Positions 1-12,052 of a stretch of DNA of 64,000 nucleotides are shown here, piece after piece; position 1 is the stretch's first letter; every line of letters begins with the position of its first letter. Source of the DNA: Nocardia lijiangensis NBRC 108240 (lineage in GTDB: Bacteria; Actinomycetota; Actinomycetes; Mycobacteriales; Mycobacteriaceae); contig NZ_BDBP01000001.1 of the NCBI RefSeq assembly GCF_001613045.1, positions 124,001 through 188,000 of the forward strand. Reading direction: 5' to 3'. Under the pieces are notes generated by a model. That model ran no database searches. It saw only the letters and a program-made list of their open reading frames with translations, and had not been told where the DNA came from. Position numbers and translations under genes: made by a program.

Positions 1-914
1 GTCCACCCGCTCTCGGGGCGCACCCGTCCGTCCGTGTCGGCGGCGGATTCGAGCGCCCTGGTGACCGTGGTACCGACCGCGACGACCCGGCCGTTCGCGG
101 CTCTGGTGTCGTTCACCAGACGTGCCGTGGCCGGGGGCACGGCGAAGCGCTCCGGGCTCGGAGGTTCTCCGGCTTCCGGCGAGGAGACGCCCGTGTGCAA
201 GGTGATCGGAGCGAGGGCGACCCCGGAGCTGACCAGGTCCAGCACCACGTCGTGCGTGAACGGTCGTGCGGCGCTCGGCATTTCCGCGCTGCCAGGGACG
301 CGCCCGAACACCGTCGTGTAGTACGAGGGCGACCATCGCCGCGGCACGTAGGAGTAGGTGATCGGTCGCCCGTGCTCGCTCATGAGAACTCGCGGATCCA
401 CGGTGACGTCGGCGATCCACAGCCTGCGCGCCCCCGGCAGCCACGTCCCGCGCAGTGTCGCGCGTGCTCCGTCCGGCAGCTCGATCACGGTGCCCGCCCG
501 CAGTTTCCGGCTCGGCAGTGGGGTGCGCTCGCGGGTCCGCGCCTCGACCACCCAGCCGCCGTCGTCCAGCCAGGTGGCGAAGTGCAGAGTGATCGGCAGG
601 TCCGCAATGGCGGCGTCGACTCCGGCGGAGGTGGTCGCCGAATTGTTCACCACCACAAGGTCACCCGGCCGCAGGTAACGCGGAAGTTCTCGAAACCGCG
701 CGTGTGTCAGCCGATCTCCGGCGACCAGCAGCCGGACACCGTCCCGCGCCGTGCCGCGTGTCTCCGGCGGGGCATCGGCGTTGTACCGGTCCGGCAGCTC
801 GAAGGACCGTGCCCATCCGCCGGAACCCGTTGCGGCCCCGATATTTCCGTGTTTCGACAATGGACGGTGCCGCGGCTCGCCCCGCGCGGGCACGGTCGAC
901 GCTTCGCCACTCAT
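1..914 (-). CDS. QueA-like S-adenosylmethionine:tRNA ribosyltransferase-isomerase (3' end outside window)
   Basis: I read this frame by hand: 304 codons open to the window edge. It resembles QueA, which transfers the ribosyl part of SAM to 7-aminomethyl-deazaguanine in tRNA during queuosine synthesis. Visible family features are RYLRPGDLVVVNNSAT near the N-terminal third, SYVPRRWSPSYYTTVFG in the middle, and VVAVGTTVTRALES close to the cut end. Two normally well conserved segments are altered: the usual AAPTAGLHF reads AEMPSAARPF and the usual GLGTF reads GVSSP. It may therefore be a divergent paralogue with another substrate (inference). The ATG overlaps the stop of the upstream leader ORF (ATGA) and is preceded by GGTGGAGGC, so translation is likely coupled to that ORF and, through it, to the SDR gene. 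Confidence 0.8.
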   Translation of the reverse strand, partial: MSGEASTVPARGEPRHRPLSKHGNIGAATGSGGWARSFELPDRYNADAPPETRGTARDGVRLLVAGDRLTHARFRELPRYLRPGDLVVVNNSATTSAGVDAAIADLPITLHFATWLDDGGWVVEARTRERTPLPSRKLRAGTVIELPDGARATLRGTWLPGARRLWIADVTVDPRVLMSEHGRPITYSYVPRRWSPSYYTTVFGRVPGSAEMPSAARPFTHDVVLDLVSSGVALAPITLHTGVSSPEAGEPPSPERFAVPPATARLVNDTRAANGRVVAVGTTVTRALESAADTDGRVRPESGW

Positions 915-979
915 GCCTCCACCTCGCCAGCGCTCGGCTCCGGCGTGCGCGATGCGCACTGGCACATGATTCGCTCACT
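910..979 (-). repeat. Dispersed leader-ORF repeat, copy 1
   Basis: About 70 bp align with 45064-45134 on the opposite strand at roughly 90% identity by eye. The repeat runs from AGTGAGCGAA through the short peptide frame to the Shine-Dalgarno and TGA/start overlap. Here it sits exactly between two coding genes, overlapping both by one start/stop junction. Confidence 0.7.
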
Positions 980-982
980 CAT
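911..982 (-). CDS. Conserved short leader ORF, copy 1 (23 aa)
   Basis: The reading frame encodes MSERIMCQCASRTPEPSAG followed by EVEA and TGA. Its ATG overlaps the stop of the SDR gene (ATGA at 979-982), and its own TGA overlaps the ATG of the queA-like gene (911-914). The last codons, GAG GTG GAG GCA, contain the Shine-Dalgarno sequence for the queA-like gene, so coding and ribosome-binding functions share the same bases. A second copy at 45052-45132 has the same reading frame with mixed silent and conservative changes. It is probably a translational coupling cassette; whether the peptide itself has a function is unknown. Confidence 0.6.
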   Translation of the reverse strand: MSERIMCQCASRTPEPSAGEVEA

Positions 983-1671
983 CGCGCCACCGCGAAATCC
1001 GCCGCGGTGTAGCGGCCGTTCTTCGGCCGTTCGTCGAGCAGCCGAAGCAACGCGGGCACAACGGTGTCCGGCTCGGGCCGATCGGAGATGTCCTCGCCGG
1101 GGAACGCGGCCTGGTGCATCTCGGTGCGCATATCGCCCGGATCGAACGAGTAGATCGCCAGCTCCGGGTGCTCGGCCGCGAGGATCGCGGTGAGCTGATC
1201 CAGCGCCGCCTTGGCCGAACCGTATCCACCCCATCCCGGATACGGTTCCACGGCGGCGTCGGAGCTGATGTCGATGACGACGCCGCCGAGATCGAGCAGC
1301 GGCAGCACCGCCTGGAGGATCGCCAGCGGGGCCACGACGTTCGTGCGATAGACGGCCTCGAGTTCATCGAGCGGATAGTCGGCCAGCCGGGGCAGCGGGC
1401 TGGGCCCGAGCCTGCTGGCGTTGTTCACCACGAGATCGAGCGGTCCGGCCCCTTCGGCGATTTCGGTCAGCCTGGCGCGGTGTGCGGGATCGGTGACATC
1501 GCCGGTGACGGCGATGAACGCGGCGCCGAGCTCGGCACGGACCCGGTCGAGCCGGTCGCCGCGGCGGGCGGTGCCGATCACCCGCCAGCCGCGCCCGGCC
1601 AGCGCGCGGGAGAGTGCGAGGCCGAGCCCGGCCGAGGCGCCGGTGATCAGGGCGGTGGGACGGTGAGTCAT
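979..1671 (-). CDS. Short-chain dehydrogenase/reductase
   Basis: A 230-residue Rossmann-fold oxidoreductase, probably NADP(H)-dependent and cytosolic. The cofactor motif TGASAGLG lies close to the N-terminus, NNAS follows the fourth strand, and the catalytic Ser-Tyr-Lys is seen as DISSDAA then YGSAK. I chose the ATG at 1671 because AGGAG stands seven bases upstream; an in-frame ATG 13 codons earlier has no such site. The stop overlaps the start of the short leader ORF, linking this gene translationally to the queA-like gene. The substrate cannot be told from the sequence. Confidence 0.85.
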   Translation of the reverse strand: MTHRPTALITGASAGLGLALSRALAGRGWRVIGTARRGDRLDRVRAELGAAFIAVTGDVTDPAHRARLTEIAEGAGPLDLVVNNASRLGPSPLPRLADYPLDELEAVYRTNVVAPLAILQAVLPLLDLGGVVIDISSDAAVEPYPGWGGYGSAKAALDQLTAILAAEHPELAIYSFDPGDMRTEMHQAAFPGEDISDRPEPDTVVPALLRLLDERPKNGRYTAADFAVAR

Positions 1672-1771
1672 GACGGTCTCCTGATAGTTGCCTACCCGAC
1701 CGATCGTCATACCTGAAGCATGGTTCAGGTCAAGTGCCGTTCACCACCGCGCGCAATCACCGGCCGCGGGG

Positions 1772-5075
<3,304 letters not shown>

Positions 5076-5207
5076 GTCCTACCCATTCGATGTGTGATGG
5101 ATGCCGCCGGTGTCGACGGCGCGCCGACCTCCGCCGGGGTGCGCCCGGACGCGGCCTCGTGACACTACCGCGCACCGAGCGTGCGGAGTGCGCGTCGAGC
5201 GCTCGGC

Positions 5208-6326
5208 CTACCGCGCCTCGACGCTCGTCGTGTCGTCGGCCGGGTGCTCCGCGTGCGAGGTGCCGCTGATGGTGCCGCTGCCGATCACCTCGTCGCCGAG
5301 CGCGTCCGGTCGATACAGCACGACGGCCTGTCCCCTGGCGACGCCGGTCAGCGGTTCACGCAGCCGCACCTCGAGGCCGCCGCCCACCGCCTCGGCGAGC
5401 GCGGGCGCGGTGCCGCCGTGCGCGCGCACCTGCGCGACGCACTCGATCGGACCGTCCGGCGCCGAGCCCGAGGTCCAGATCGCGCGCTCGGCGCGCACCG
5501 TCCAGACCCGCAGGTCCTCGGCCGAGCCGACCCGCACGGTGCCGGAATCGGGGTCGATACCGGTGACGTAACGCGGCTTGCCGTCGGCCGCCGGGCCCCC
5601 CAGTCCGAGACCCTTGCGCTGGCCGATGGTGAAGCCGTGCACACCCTCGTGCTCGGCGAGCACGGTGCCGTCGGCGTCCACCACGGCGCCCGGGCGGATG
5701 CCGATCTTGGCGCCGAGGAAGGCGCGGGTGTCACCGGAAGGGATGAAGCAGATGTCGTGGCTGTCCGGCTTGTTCGCCACCGCGAGTCCGCGCTCGGCGG
5801 CCTCGGTCCTGATCTGCGGCTTCGGGGTGTCGCCCACCGGGAACATGGCGCGGGAGAGCTGCTCGGCGGTGAGCACGGCCAGCACGTAGGACTGGTCCTT
5901 GTCGGCGTCCACCGCGCGGCGCAGCACGCCGTCCTCGAGCCGGGCGTAGTGGCCGGTGACGACAGCGTCGAAGCCGAGCGCCACCGCGCGGTCGGCCAGC
6001 GCCGAGAACTTGATCTTCTCGTTGCAGCGCAGGCACGGGTTGGGCGTCTCGCCCGCCGCGTAGGCCGCCACGAAGTCGTCGATCACGTCTTCCTTGAAGC
6101 GATCCGCGAAATCCCAGACGTAGAAAGGGATTCCGAGCACGTCGGCGGCGCGGCGGGCGTCGCCCGCGTCCTCCTTCGAGCAGCAGCCGCGCGAACCGGT
6201 GCGCAGCGTGCCGGGGGTGGCCGAGAGCGCCAGATGCACGCCGACCACCTCGTGCCCGGCGTCGACGGCGCGCGCCGCCGCGACGGCCGAGTCGACACCA
6301 CCGCTCATCGCCGCGAGTACCCGCAT
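5208..6326 (-). CDS. mnmA: tRNA-specific 2-thiouridylase MnmA
   Basis: Thiolates uridine 34 in the wobble position of Lys, Glu and Gln tRNAs, using ATP and sulfur from a cysteine desulfurase. The PP-loop SGGVDS lies at residues 8-13; [12 protein letters not shown] carries the catalytic cysteine at about 101, and HDICFIPSG the second at about 193, with normal spacing. GHYARL and TIGQRKGLG are further family motifs. The start was set at the ATG that overlaps the cysteine desulfurase stop (TGATG), giving 372 residues; the much longer open frame upstream is only the antisense of that gene. The one-base overlap indicates translational coupling with its sulfur donor. Confidence 0.96.
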   Translation of the reverse strand: MRVLAAMSGGVDSAVAAARAVDAGHEVVGVHLALSATPGTLRTGSRGCCSKEDAGDARRAADVLGIPFYVWDFADRFKEDVIDDFVAAYAAGETPNPCLRCNEKIKFSALADRAVALGFDAVVTGHYARLEDGVLRRAVDADKDQSYVLAVLTAEQLSRAMFPVGDTPKPQIRTEAAERGLAVANKPDSHDICFIPSGDTRAFLGAKIGIRPGAVVDADGTVLAEHEGVHGFTIGQRKGLGLGGPAADGKPRYVTGIDPDSGTVRVGSAEDLRVWTVRAERAIWTSGSAPDGPIECVAQVRAHGGTAPALAEAVGGGLEVRLREPLTGVARGQAVVLYRPDALGDEVIGSGTISGTSHAEHPADDTTSVEAR

Positions 6327-7555
6327 CACACACCACCTTTCGCACCGGCAAGGCCAGCGGCCCTGGCCCGCTCCACCACCTGGGGCAAGACATCGAGGAG
6401 GGCGTCCACGTCGGCGCGGGTCGACGTGTGCCCCAAGGAGAATCGCAGCGAGCCGCGCGCCACCCAGGGCTCGACGCCCATGGCGATCAGCACGTGACTC
6501 GGCGTGGCAACGCCCGCGTTGCAGGCGGAGCCGGTCGAGCATTCGATCCCGGCGGCGTCCAGCAGCATCAGCAGCGAATCGCCCTCGCAGCCGGGGAACG
6601 TGAAGTGCGCGTTGCCTGGCAGACGCTGCGCGCCGGCCGGACCGTTCAGCACGGCCTCCGGCACCGCCGCGGTCACGCCCGCGATGAGCGCGTCCCGCAG
6701 CGCGGCCAATTCGGCGGTGCGCGTAGGCAGTTCGGCGATGGTGGCCTCCAGCGCGGTGGCCAGGCCGACCGCGGCCGCGGTGTCCGAGGTGCCGGAGCGC
6801 AGATCGCGCTCGTGCCCGCCGCCGTGCAGCAGCGGCACACATGCCACCTGCCTGCCGAGCAGCAGCACGCCGACACCGTGCGGCCCGCCGACCTTGTGCC
6901 CTGCGAAGCTCGCAGCGGAAAGGCCGCTCGCGGCGAAATCGATCGGCAGCTGGGCCGCGGCCTGGATCGCGTCGCTGTGCATGGGAACGCCGAATTCCTG
7001 TGCCACCGCGGCCAATTCGGCGATCGGCTGAATCGCGCCGACCTCGTTGTTGGCCCACATGACGGTGACAAGGGCGACCTCGTCGGGGTGCTCGGCCAGC
7101 ACCGCCCGCAGCATGCGCGGCGACACCACGCCGTCGGCGTCCACCGGCAGCCAGGTGGCCTGCGCCCCCTCGTGCTGCTCCAGCCACTCCACCGCGTCGA
7201 TGACCGCGTGATGCTCGATCGAGCTGGCGATGATCCTGGTGCGGCGCGGCTCGGCGTCCCTGCGTGCCCAGTAGATGCCCTTGACCGCCAGATTGTCGCT
7301 CTCGGTGCCACCGGAGGTGAAGATCACCTCGGACGGCCGGGCGCCCAGATTCGCGGCGATCGACTCGCGCGCCTCCTCGAGCAACCGGCGCGCGGCGCGA
7401 CCCGATCCGTGCACCGACGAGGCATTCCCCGGCCGCGCCATGGCAGCCGTCATCGCCTCGATCGCGGCAGGCAGCATCGGTGTGGTCGCCGCATGATCGA
7501 GGTAGACCGTCTGGGGCGCAGCACCGGTGACCGGACCCGAAAAAGCCGACTTCAT
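6326..7555 (-). CDS. iscS: Cysteine desulfurase (IscS/NifS family)
   Basis: A PLP enzyme that takes sulfur from cysteine, leaving alanine, and passes it on as persulfide for tRNA thiolation and iron-sulfur clusters. SIEHHAV contains the PLP-stacking histidines, SDAIQAAAQ the PLP aspartate, SFAGHKVGG the Schiff-base lysine (about 221), and GSACNAG the catalytic cysteine (about 345) in the short-loop form typical of class I/IscS-like enzymes. Length 409 is normal. It is the first gene of the mnmA, MetE-like, ligA run and overlaps mnmA. No iscU or iscA neighbour is present, so the tRNA role may dominate here (inference). Confidence 0.95.
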   Translation of the reverse strand: MKSAFSGPVTGAAPQTVYLDHAATTPMLPAAIEAMTAAMARPGNASSVHGSGRAARRLLEEARESIAANLGARPSEVIFTSGGTESDNLAVKGIYWARRDAEPRRTRIIASSIEHHAVIDAVEWLEQHEGAQATWLPVDADGVVSPRMLRAVLAEHPDEVALVTVMWANNEVGAIQPIAELAAVAQEFGVPMHSDAIQAAAQLPIDFAASGLSAASFAGHKVGGPHGVGVLLLGRQVACVPLLHGGGHERDLRSGTSDTAAAVGLATALEATIAELPTRTAELAALRDALIAGVTAAVPEAVLNGPAGAQRLPGNAHFTFPGCEGDSLLMLLDAAGIECSTGSACNAGVATPSHVLIAMGVEPWVARGSLRFSLGHTSTRADVDALLDVLPQVVERARAAGLAGAKGGV

Positions 7556-8362
7556 GACCAGTAAAGGATAGCCGCAGCGAGTGCGCCGTTATTCCCGGCC
7601 GAGTGTGGGCCGACGGCACCTGCCGTGAACTGCGACCTTCCCGTCCGTGGTCCACACCAGCGCACGCGCGGCGGAGCGGGCCCTTCGGATGTGAAGTTTG
7701 TGGCTCCTCTCGCCTATGACGACGACCAGTTCGCGCAGGGAAACGCACAACCGGGAAGTGCCCGAGGTCCCGCGAGCCGTCGGAGGACGGGCGTACGGCA
7801 CGCGGGTCGTCACCACGTCCGATCAGGCCGCGGGTCGGGCGGCGACGGTGCCGACAAGCCGAGGGTTCGAGCGCTCTCGGTGAGATGCGCGAGGCCTGCC
7901 GACGCCGAGGCGATGGTCGATATGCCCCCGGGAAGTCGTCCGCCTCGACCTGGCTGGCGAACCGATCGAACATCTCTTCATCAGAGTTGACGGTGCGGCG
8001 TCGACATCACCGCGCTCGCTGCAGCTACATAACGCGGACGTCAGATCGGGGAGAGCGGCCTCACAATGGCTGCGTATGAGTGACGTCGGGGTTCCCGACG
8101 ACTCGCACCGGCAAGATCTCCCGTCAACAGTTGCGTGGGCTGGGCGAACTGTCTGCACCGTCTCGGCCAGAGACGGGGGTCGCGGCGACGATCCGCCGTG
8201 AACTGCATGCCGCACGGAACGGGACCGCACTGCGGTGAACGCCACGACAGGTTCTCGACCGGTTTCTACGATTCAAGTATTTGCTGCCGATTTGCTCCGC
8301 GTCGCGTTCATTGTCGTCCATGCTTGGTCGACGATGAAGTTCAGGCGATCGGAGGTAGTAGC
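7556..8362. other. 807-bp stretch without a convincing intact gene
   Basis: Open frames here have poor codon structure and no recognisable start signals, apart from a possible 41-codon ORF at 8076-8201 that I do not recognise. One segment (7866-7988, minus strand) looks like a decayed dehydrogenase tail and is listed separately. The stretch separates the conserved desulfurase gene from an accessory hydrolase and glycosidase. Confidence 0.6.
7866..7988 (-). pseudogene. Possible C-terminal remnant of an imine-reductase/6-PGDH-like enzyme
   Basis: On the minus strand the frame reads [16 protein letters not shown] and, after a one-base shift near 7938, [18 protein letters not shown] followed by RTLGLSAP. 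The pattern of a short acidic loop, Pro-Gly, a helix with AGLAHL and a TARxxGLxxxxP end resembles the C-terminal helical domain of NAD(P)-dependent imine-reductase-type proteins. The frameshift and missing Rossmann half mark it as a fragment. Recognition is by pattern only and weak. Confidence 0.3.
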
Positions 8363-9250
8363 GTGAGCGAGGAAGCCAGCACTCCCATCCGCCCGACCTG
8401 GGTACCGGAAAAGCTGTACCCGTATTCCAGTCATTTCGCCGAGATCGACGGCTCGCGTGTGCACTACCTCGACGAAGGCAGCGGGCCACCGCTGGTCCTG
8501 CTGCACGGCAATCCGACCTGGTCGTTCCTCTACCGCGACATCATCGCCGGTCTGCGTGACCGATTCCGCTGCATCGCGGTGGACTATCCCGGCTTCGGGC
8601 TGTCCAGGGCGGCACCCGGCTACGGCTTCACACCCGCCGAGCATGCCCGGGTCGTGGCGGAACTGATCTCCCGGCTCGACCTGCGCGAGGCTACGCTGAT
8701 GGTGCAGGATTGGGGTGGACCGATCGGATTCGCCGCGGCAGTGAGGCACCCGGATCGCTTCGTGGCCTTCGTCATCGGGAACACTTGGGCCTGGCCGAAA
8801 TCCGACCCGAGCACGCAGGCCTTCTCTCGGTTTCTGGGCGGCCCGGTCGGCGGTTGGCTGATCCGGCGGCACAACTTCTTCGTCGAGCGGATCATCCCCG
8901 TGGGCGTGCGGCGCAAGAAACTGGACAAGGTGGTAATGGACGCCTACCGCGGCCCCTTCCTGACACCGGAATCGCGCGAGCCGGTCCATGTGTTCCCCCG
9001 CGAAATCCTGGCGAGCCGACCGTTTCTCGCCGCAGTCGAGCGCGGCCTCGACGCGGTGCGGGACCGGCAGGCACTGATCGTGTGGGGCACCAAGGATGTC
9101 GCCTTCCGCGCCCCCGAACGCCGTCACTGGGAGGAACTGTTCGCCGACCATCGGACGGTTCTTCTCAATGGCGCCGGCCACTACATCCAGGAAGACGCCG
9201 CCGACGAAATCGTCGCCGCGATCCGGCAGTGGCGACCGGCCGACAACTGA
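8363..9250 (+). CDS. Alpha/beta hydrolase, haloalkane dehalogenase-like
   Basis: A 295-residue alpha/beta hydrolase. HGNPTWSFLYR forms the oxyanion region with the halide-binding Asn; VQDWGGPIGF holds the nucleophilic aspartate (about 116) followed directly by Trp, the arrangement used by haloalkane dehalogenases to hold the leaving halide; WGTKDVAF likely gives the catalytic acid and GAGHYIQED the histidine. The aspartate nucleophile excludes a serine esterase. The natural substrate is unknown. The GTG start at 8363 follows GGAGG by seven bases. It is absent from the mycobacterial order of this region, so it and the next gene probably belong to an insertion. Confidence 0.85.
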   Translation: MSEEASTPIRPTWVPEKLYPYSSHFAEIDGSRVHYLDEGSGPPLVLLHGNPTWSFLYRDIIAGLRDRFRCIAVDYPGFGLSRAAPGYGFTPAEHARVVAELISRLDLREATLMVQDWGGPIGFAAAVRHPDRFVAFVIGNTWAWPKSDPSTQAFSRFLGGPVGGWLIRRHNFFVERIIPVGVRRKKLDKVVMDAYRGPFLTPESREPVHVFPREILASRPFLAAVERGLDAVRDRQALIVWGTKDVAFRAPERRHWEELFADHRTVLLNGAGHYIQEDAADEIVAAIRQWRPADN

Positions 9251-9401
9251 CTCAGGACCGGGTATCGAGCGCCGGTCGATGTGGCTCGAAAGATTCAGCA
9301 ATCCGACAGTTACGGTTGGCGATCATCGTGCGGACCCGGCGGCGATCGAGCTCCGGGCGGCGCGCGCACGACCGAGTAGAGCCGGACGGGACGGGAGTTC
9401 G

Positions 9402-10727
9402 ATGCGTACACCAAAGCGCTGGCACACCCTGGTCGCACTCGTTACGATCGCGACGGCACTGCTCCTGCCTGGCGTCGCGGCCCCCTCGGCGAACGCGACC
9501 GTCGTGCCGTTCGGCAACGAGTTTCTCTGGGGTGTCGCGTCGTCCGGGTTCCAGTCGGAGGGGTACGCGCCCGAGAGCAACTGGACCCGCTACATCGATT
9601 CGGGCGCAGCCGGGGACGAGTATGGGAATTCGGTCGACTTCACCAACCACTATGCCTCCGATATCGATCTGGCCGCGCGGCTCGGGGTTCGGGTGTATCG
9701 GATCGGGATCGAATGGGCTCGATTGCAGCCGGAACCGGGAATCTGGGACGCCGCGGCATTCAGGTTCTACGACGACGTGATCGCCCGTATCGTCGCGGCA
9801 GGGATGCGGCCGATGCTCACCCTGGACCACTGGGTGTACCCGGGTTGGGCGAGTGATCGCGGCGGCTGGCGCAATCCGGGCATGGTCGAGGATTGGCTGG
9901 TCAATATGCGAAAGGTGGTCAACCGCTATGCCTCTCGCAACCCGCTGTGGGTCACTTTCAACGAGCCCGCCGCATATGTCGGAACCGAGCTGCGTATCGG
10001 CGCCATCACCGTCGACGAGGCTCCCGCGATGCTGGACCGAATGGCTCAGGCCCACAACACGATTTACGACACCATCCACCGCGCCACGCCCAACGCACAG
10101 GTCACCAGCAACTTCGGTTACGTTGCGGGGGCCGAGACCGAGGTCAACCAGCCGATGGTCGACCGGATCGCCGACAAGCTCGACTTCATCGGCGTCGACT
10201 ACTATTTCGCGGTGCTGCCGGAATCCGGTCAGTCGGTACAGGGCGGTTCGATCCAGGGCCCCGCGATTTGGGAACTGCCGATTCGCACCGAGGGCATCTA
10301 TTACGCGCTGCGGCACTATTCGCGCCTATTCCCGGACCGCCCGCTGTACGTCGTCGAGAACGGGATGCCCACCGAGAACGACCTCCCGCGGGCGGACGGT
10401 TACACCCGCTCCGAACACCTCCGCGACACCGTCTACTGGCTGCAGCGCGCCAAGGCCGATGGCATCGACGTGGTCGGCTACAACTACTGGAGCCTGACCG
10501 ACAACTACGAATGGGGCAGTTACACACCCCGTTTCGGCCTCTACACCGTCGACGTCCGCACCGACCCCACCCTGGCCCGCCAACCGACGGACGCCGTCGA
10601 GACCTACCGCACGATCATCCGATCCGGCGGGGTCCCCGCGAACTACCGACCGACTCGTCCGCCCGCCGAATGCGCACTGGTAGACCCGCCCGAAAGCTGC
10701 GATCAAACGGTCGGCCTCCCTGATTAG
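9402..10727 (+). CDS. Secreted glycoside hydrolase family 1 (beta-glucosidase-like)
   Basis: A 441-residue exported GH1 enzyme. Residues 1-32 form a Sec signal peptide with a basic start, the hydrophobic ALVTIATALLLPGVA and a likely cleavage after ANA. The acid/base glutamate is in TFNEP (about 188) and the nucleophile in VVENGMP (about 319); FLWGVASSGFQSEG and YNYWSLTDNYEWGSY are GH1 signatures. Family members retain configuration and act on beta-glucosides or beta-galactosides; exact specificity cannot be told. The ATG at 9402 follows GGGAG by about six bases. The C-terminus has an extra Pro/Cys-containing tail after the barrel. Secretion is unusual for GH1, which is often cytosolic. Confidence 0.88.
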   Translation: MRTPKRWHTLVALVTIATALLLPGVAAPSANATVVPFGNEFLWGVASSGFQSEGYAPESNWTRYIDSGAAGDEYGNSVDFTNHYASDIDLAARLGVRVYRIGIEWARLQPEPGIWDAAAFRFYDDVIARIVAAGMRPMLTLDHWVYPGWASDRGGWRNPGMVEDWLVNMRKVVNRYASRNPLWVTFNEPAAYVGTELRIGAITVDEAPAMLDRMAQAHNTIYDTIHRATPNAQVTSNFGYVAGAETEVNQPMVDRIADKLDFIGVDYYFAVLPESGQSVQGGSIQGPAIWELPIRTEGIYYALRHYSRLFPDRPLYVVENGMPTENDLPRADGYTRSEHLRDTVYWLQRAKADGIDVVGYNYWSLTDNYEWGSYTPRFGLYTVDVRTDPTLARQPTDAVETYRTIIRSGGVPANYRPTRPPAECALVDPPESCDQTVGLPD

Positions 10728-10924
10728 ACCGCGAGCACTCCGACTGCCCGGTGTCGAGGGAGTAGCTGTGTGCCGCGCAGATGCCGGCGCGCGCCATTCA
10801 CCAGCGCATGCGCAGCTTGCTGATCCGAGCGCGATCCCGCGGTAGCGATCTGAAATCTAGCAACGCCGGCCAAGCCCCTGCTCACGACAGCGGCAGATCT
10901 CGTCTATCGCGGCCGACTCAGGAT

Positions 10925-12052
10925 TCAGGCGCGCGTGCCGTCGGTGGTCTGACGCGGATGCGCCGACCGATCCCGGCCGCGGAAGAGCGCGACCGCCCTG
11001 CTGCGCAGGCCGCGGGGGCCGACGCCGTGATGCTCGCCCGCCCCGCCGGATCGCGCCGAATCCTGCTGCGCCGGAGCCGGGTCCTGCACGCGGGTCGCGG
11101 TGGCCTCGATCCATTCGGTGTCGGTCGACGAGTGGCGCGGGAGCTCAGCGCCGCGCACGGCGAGTTCGCAGCGGCGAGCCAGATCCTTGCGGTCGAGGCC
11201 CGGGTACTCCGGCGTTTCCAGGGTGATCTCGGCGATCATGCCGCGCGAACGCAGCACGCGCAGGGCCGAGTCGCCGAAGGTGTCCTCGCCGACGAAACTG
11301 GGCACGGTGCAGCGATCGCCGTGGCCGTCCAGGTAGCGCAGCCGCACGGGCTGCACGAAGGTGCCGGTGTCGATCGCGGCCTGGAAGAGGGCGGGCCGCA
11401 TGGTGCCGTAGGCGCGTCCGCACCAGGTGGTGCCCTCGGGGAAGAACGCGACTCGTTCGCCCGCGGTGAGGCGAGCGCCGATCTGCGCGATGATCTCGGG
11501 CAGCTCACGCAGCCGCTCGCGTTCGATCGGGAGGACGCCCATGAGCTTGGCGAGCCCGCCGATCAGCGGCCAGTCGATCAGATCCGCCCGCGCGACGAAC
11601 CCGAGCGGCTGCACTGCGGCCAGCGCGACCACGTCGGTCCAGCCGATGTGCCCGGTCACCACGAGCACGCCGGTGCCGGGATCGGCGTAGCGGACATCGG
11701 CGGCCGCGGCCGCGGCGGCAGCGCGTTCGGCGCCGACGCGCGAGGCGATGGCGCGTTCGGCGGGCACCGGGTCGGTGGGAATCCGGTTGTCCACCACCCG
11801 AAGCCGCATGCCGAGACAGCGCAGCAGCACGCGCGCGTATCCGCGCTGCACGTCCGCCCGCCGTCCCGCGGGGATCGCGAGGTGGCACACCGGATAGGTC
11901 AGCAGCAGCCCGGCGATACCGAGCGCGCGGGCGACCACCCGCGCCGTGCCGATCTCACCGATCGGCTCCATGCAGCCGGGCCCGCAGGGGCTCGACGGCA
12001 TCCACGCGTGCACGGCCTGCGCGGGCGGCGCCTCGAACACCACGGTCCTCAC
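10925..12052 (-). CDS. 1-acyl-glycerol-3-phosphate acyltransferase family (OlsA/PlsC-like)
   Basis: A 375-residue PlsC-fold acyltransferase at the position of Rv3026c. GHIGWTD is the HX4D catalytic motif and FFPEGTTW the EGT acyl-acceptor motif; a hydrophobic segment (IAGLLLTYPVCHLA) near the N-terminus suggests membrane association. The GTG start at 12052 overlaps the upstream stop (GTGA), following GGGGGA. Coupled translation with an OlsB-like N-acyltransferase suggests it performs the second, O-acylation step of an ornithine-lipid-type aminolipid, although a phospholipid role is possible. The C-terminal 60 residues are polar and rich in Arg and Gly, probably disordered. Confidence 0.8.
   Translation of the reverse strand: MRTVVFEAPPAQAVHAWMPSSPCGPGCMEPIGEIGTARVVARALGIAGLLLTYPVCHLAIPAGRRADVQRGYARVLLRCLGMRLRVVDNRIPTDPVPAERAIASRVGAERAAAAAAAADVRYADPGTGVLVVTGHIGWTDVVALAAVQPLGFVARADLIDWPLIGGLAKLMGVLPIERERLRELPEIIAQIGARLTAGERVAFFPEGTTWCGRAYGTMRPALFQAAIDTGTFVQPVRLRYLDGHGDRCTVPSFVGEDTFGDSALRVLRSRGMIAEITLETPEYPGLDRKDLARRCELAVRGAELPRHSSTDTEWIEATATRVQDPAPAQQDSARSGGAGEHHGVGPRGLRSRAVALFRGRDRSAHPRQTTDGTRA

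Noticed and set aside
195..1193. 332-codon plus-strand ORF
   Set aside because: It is antisense to the queA-like gene, the leader ORF and the SDR; its sequence is Arg/Pro-rich with no family features.
5208..7973. 921-codon minus-strand ORF
   Set aside because: Only its last 372 codons are a gene (mnmA). The rest is out of frame with the cysteine desulfurase gene and the decayed upstream stretch.
8135..8362. Upstream extension of the hydrolase frame
   Set aside because: The Cys/Arg-rich N-terminus is not conserved and the GTG at 8363 has the proper GGAGG.
7556..8362. tRNA or small RNA gene in the gap
   Set aside because: No cloverleaf or strong terminator could be found.
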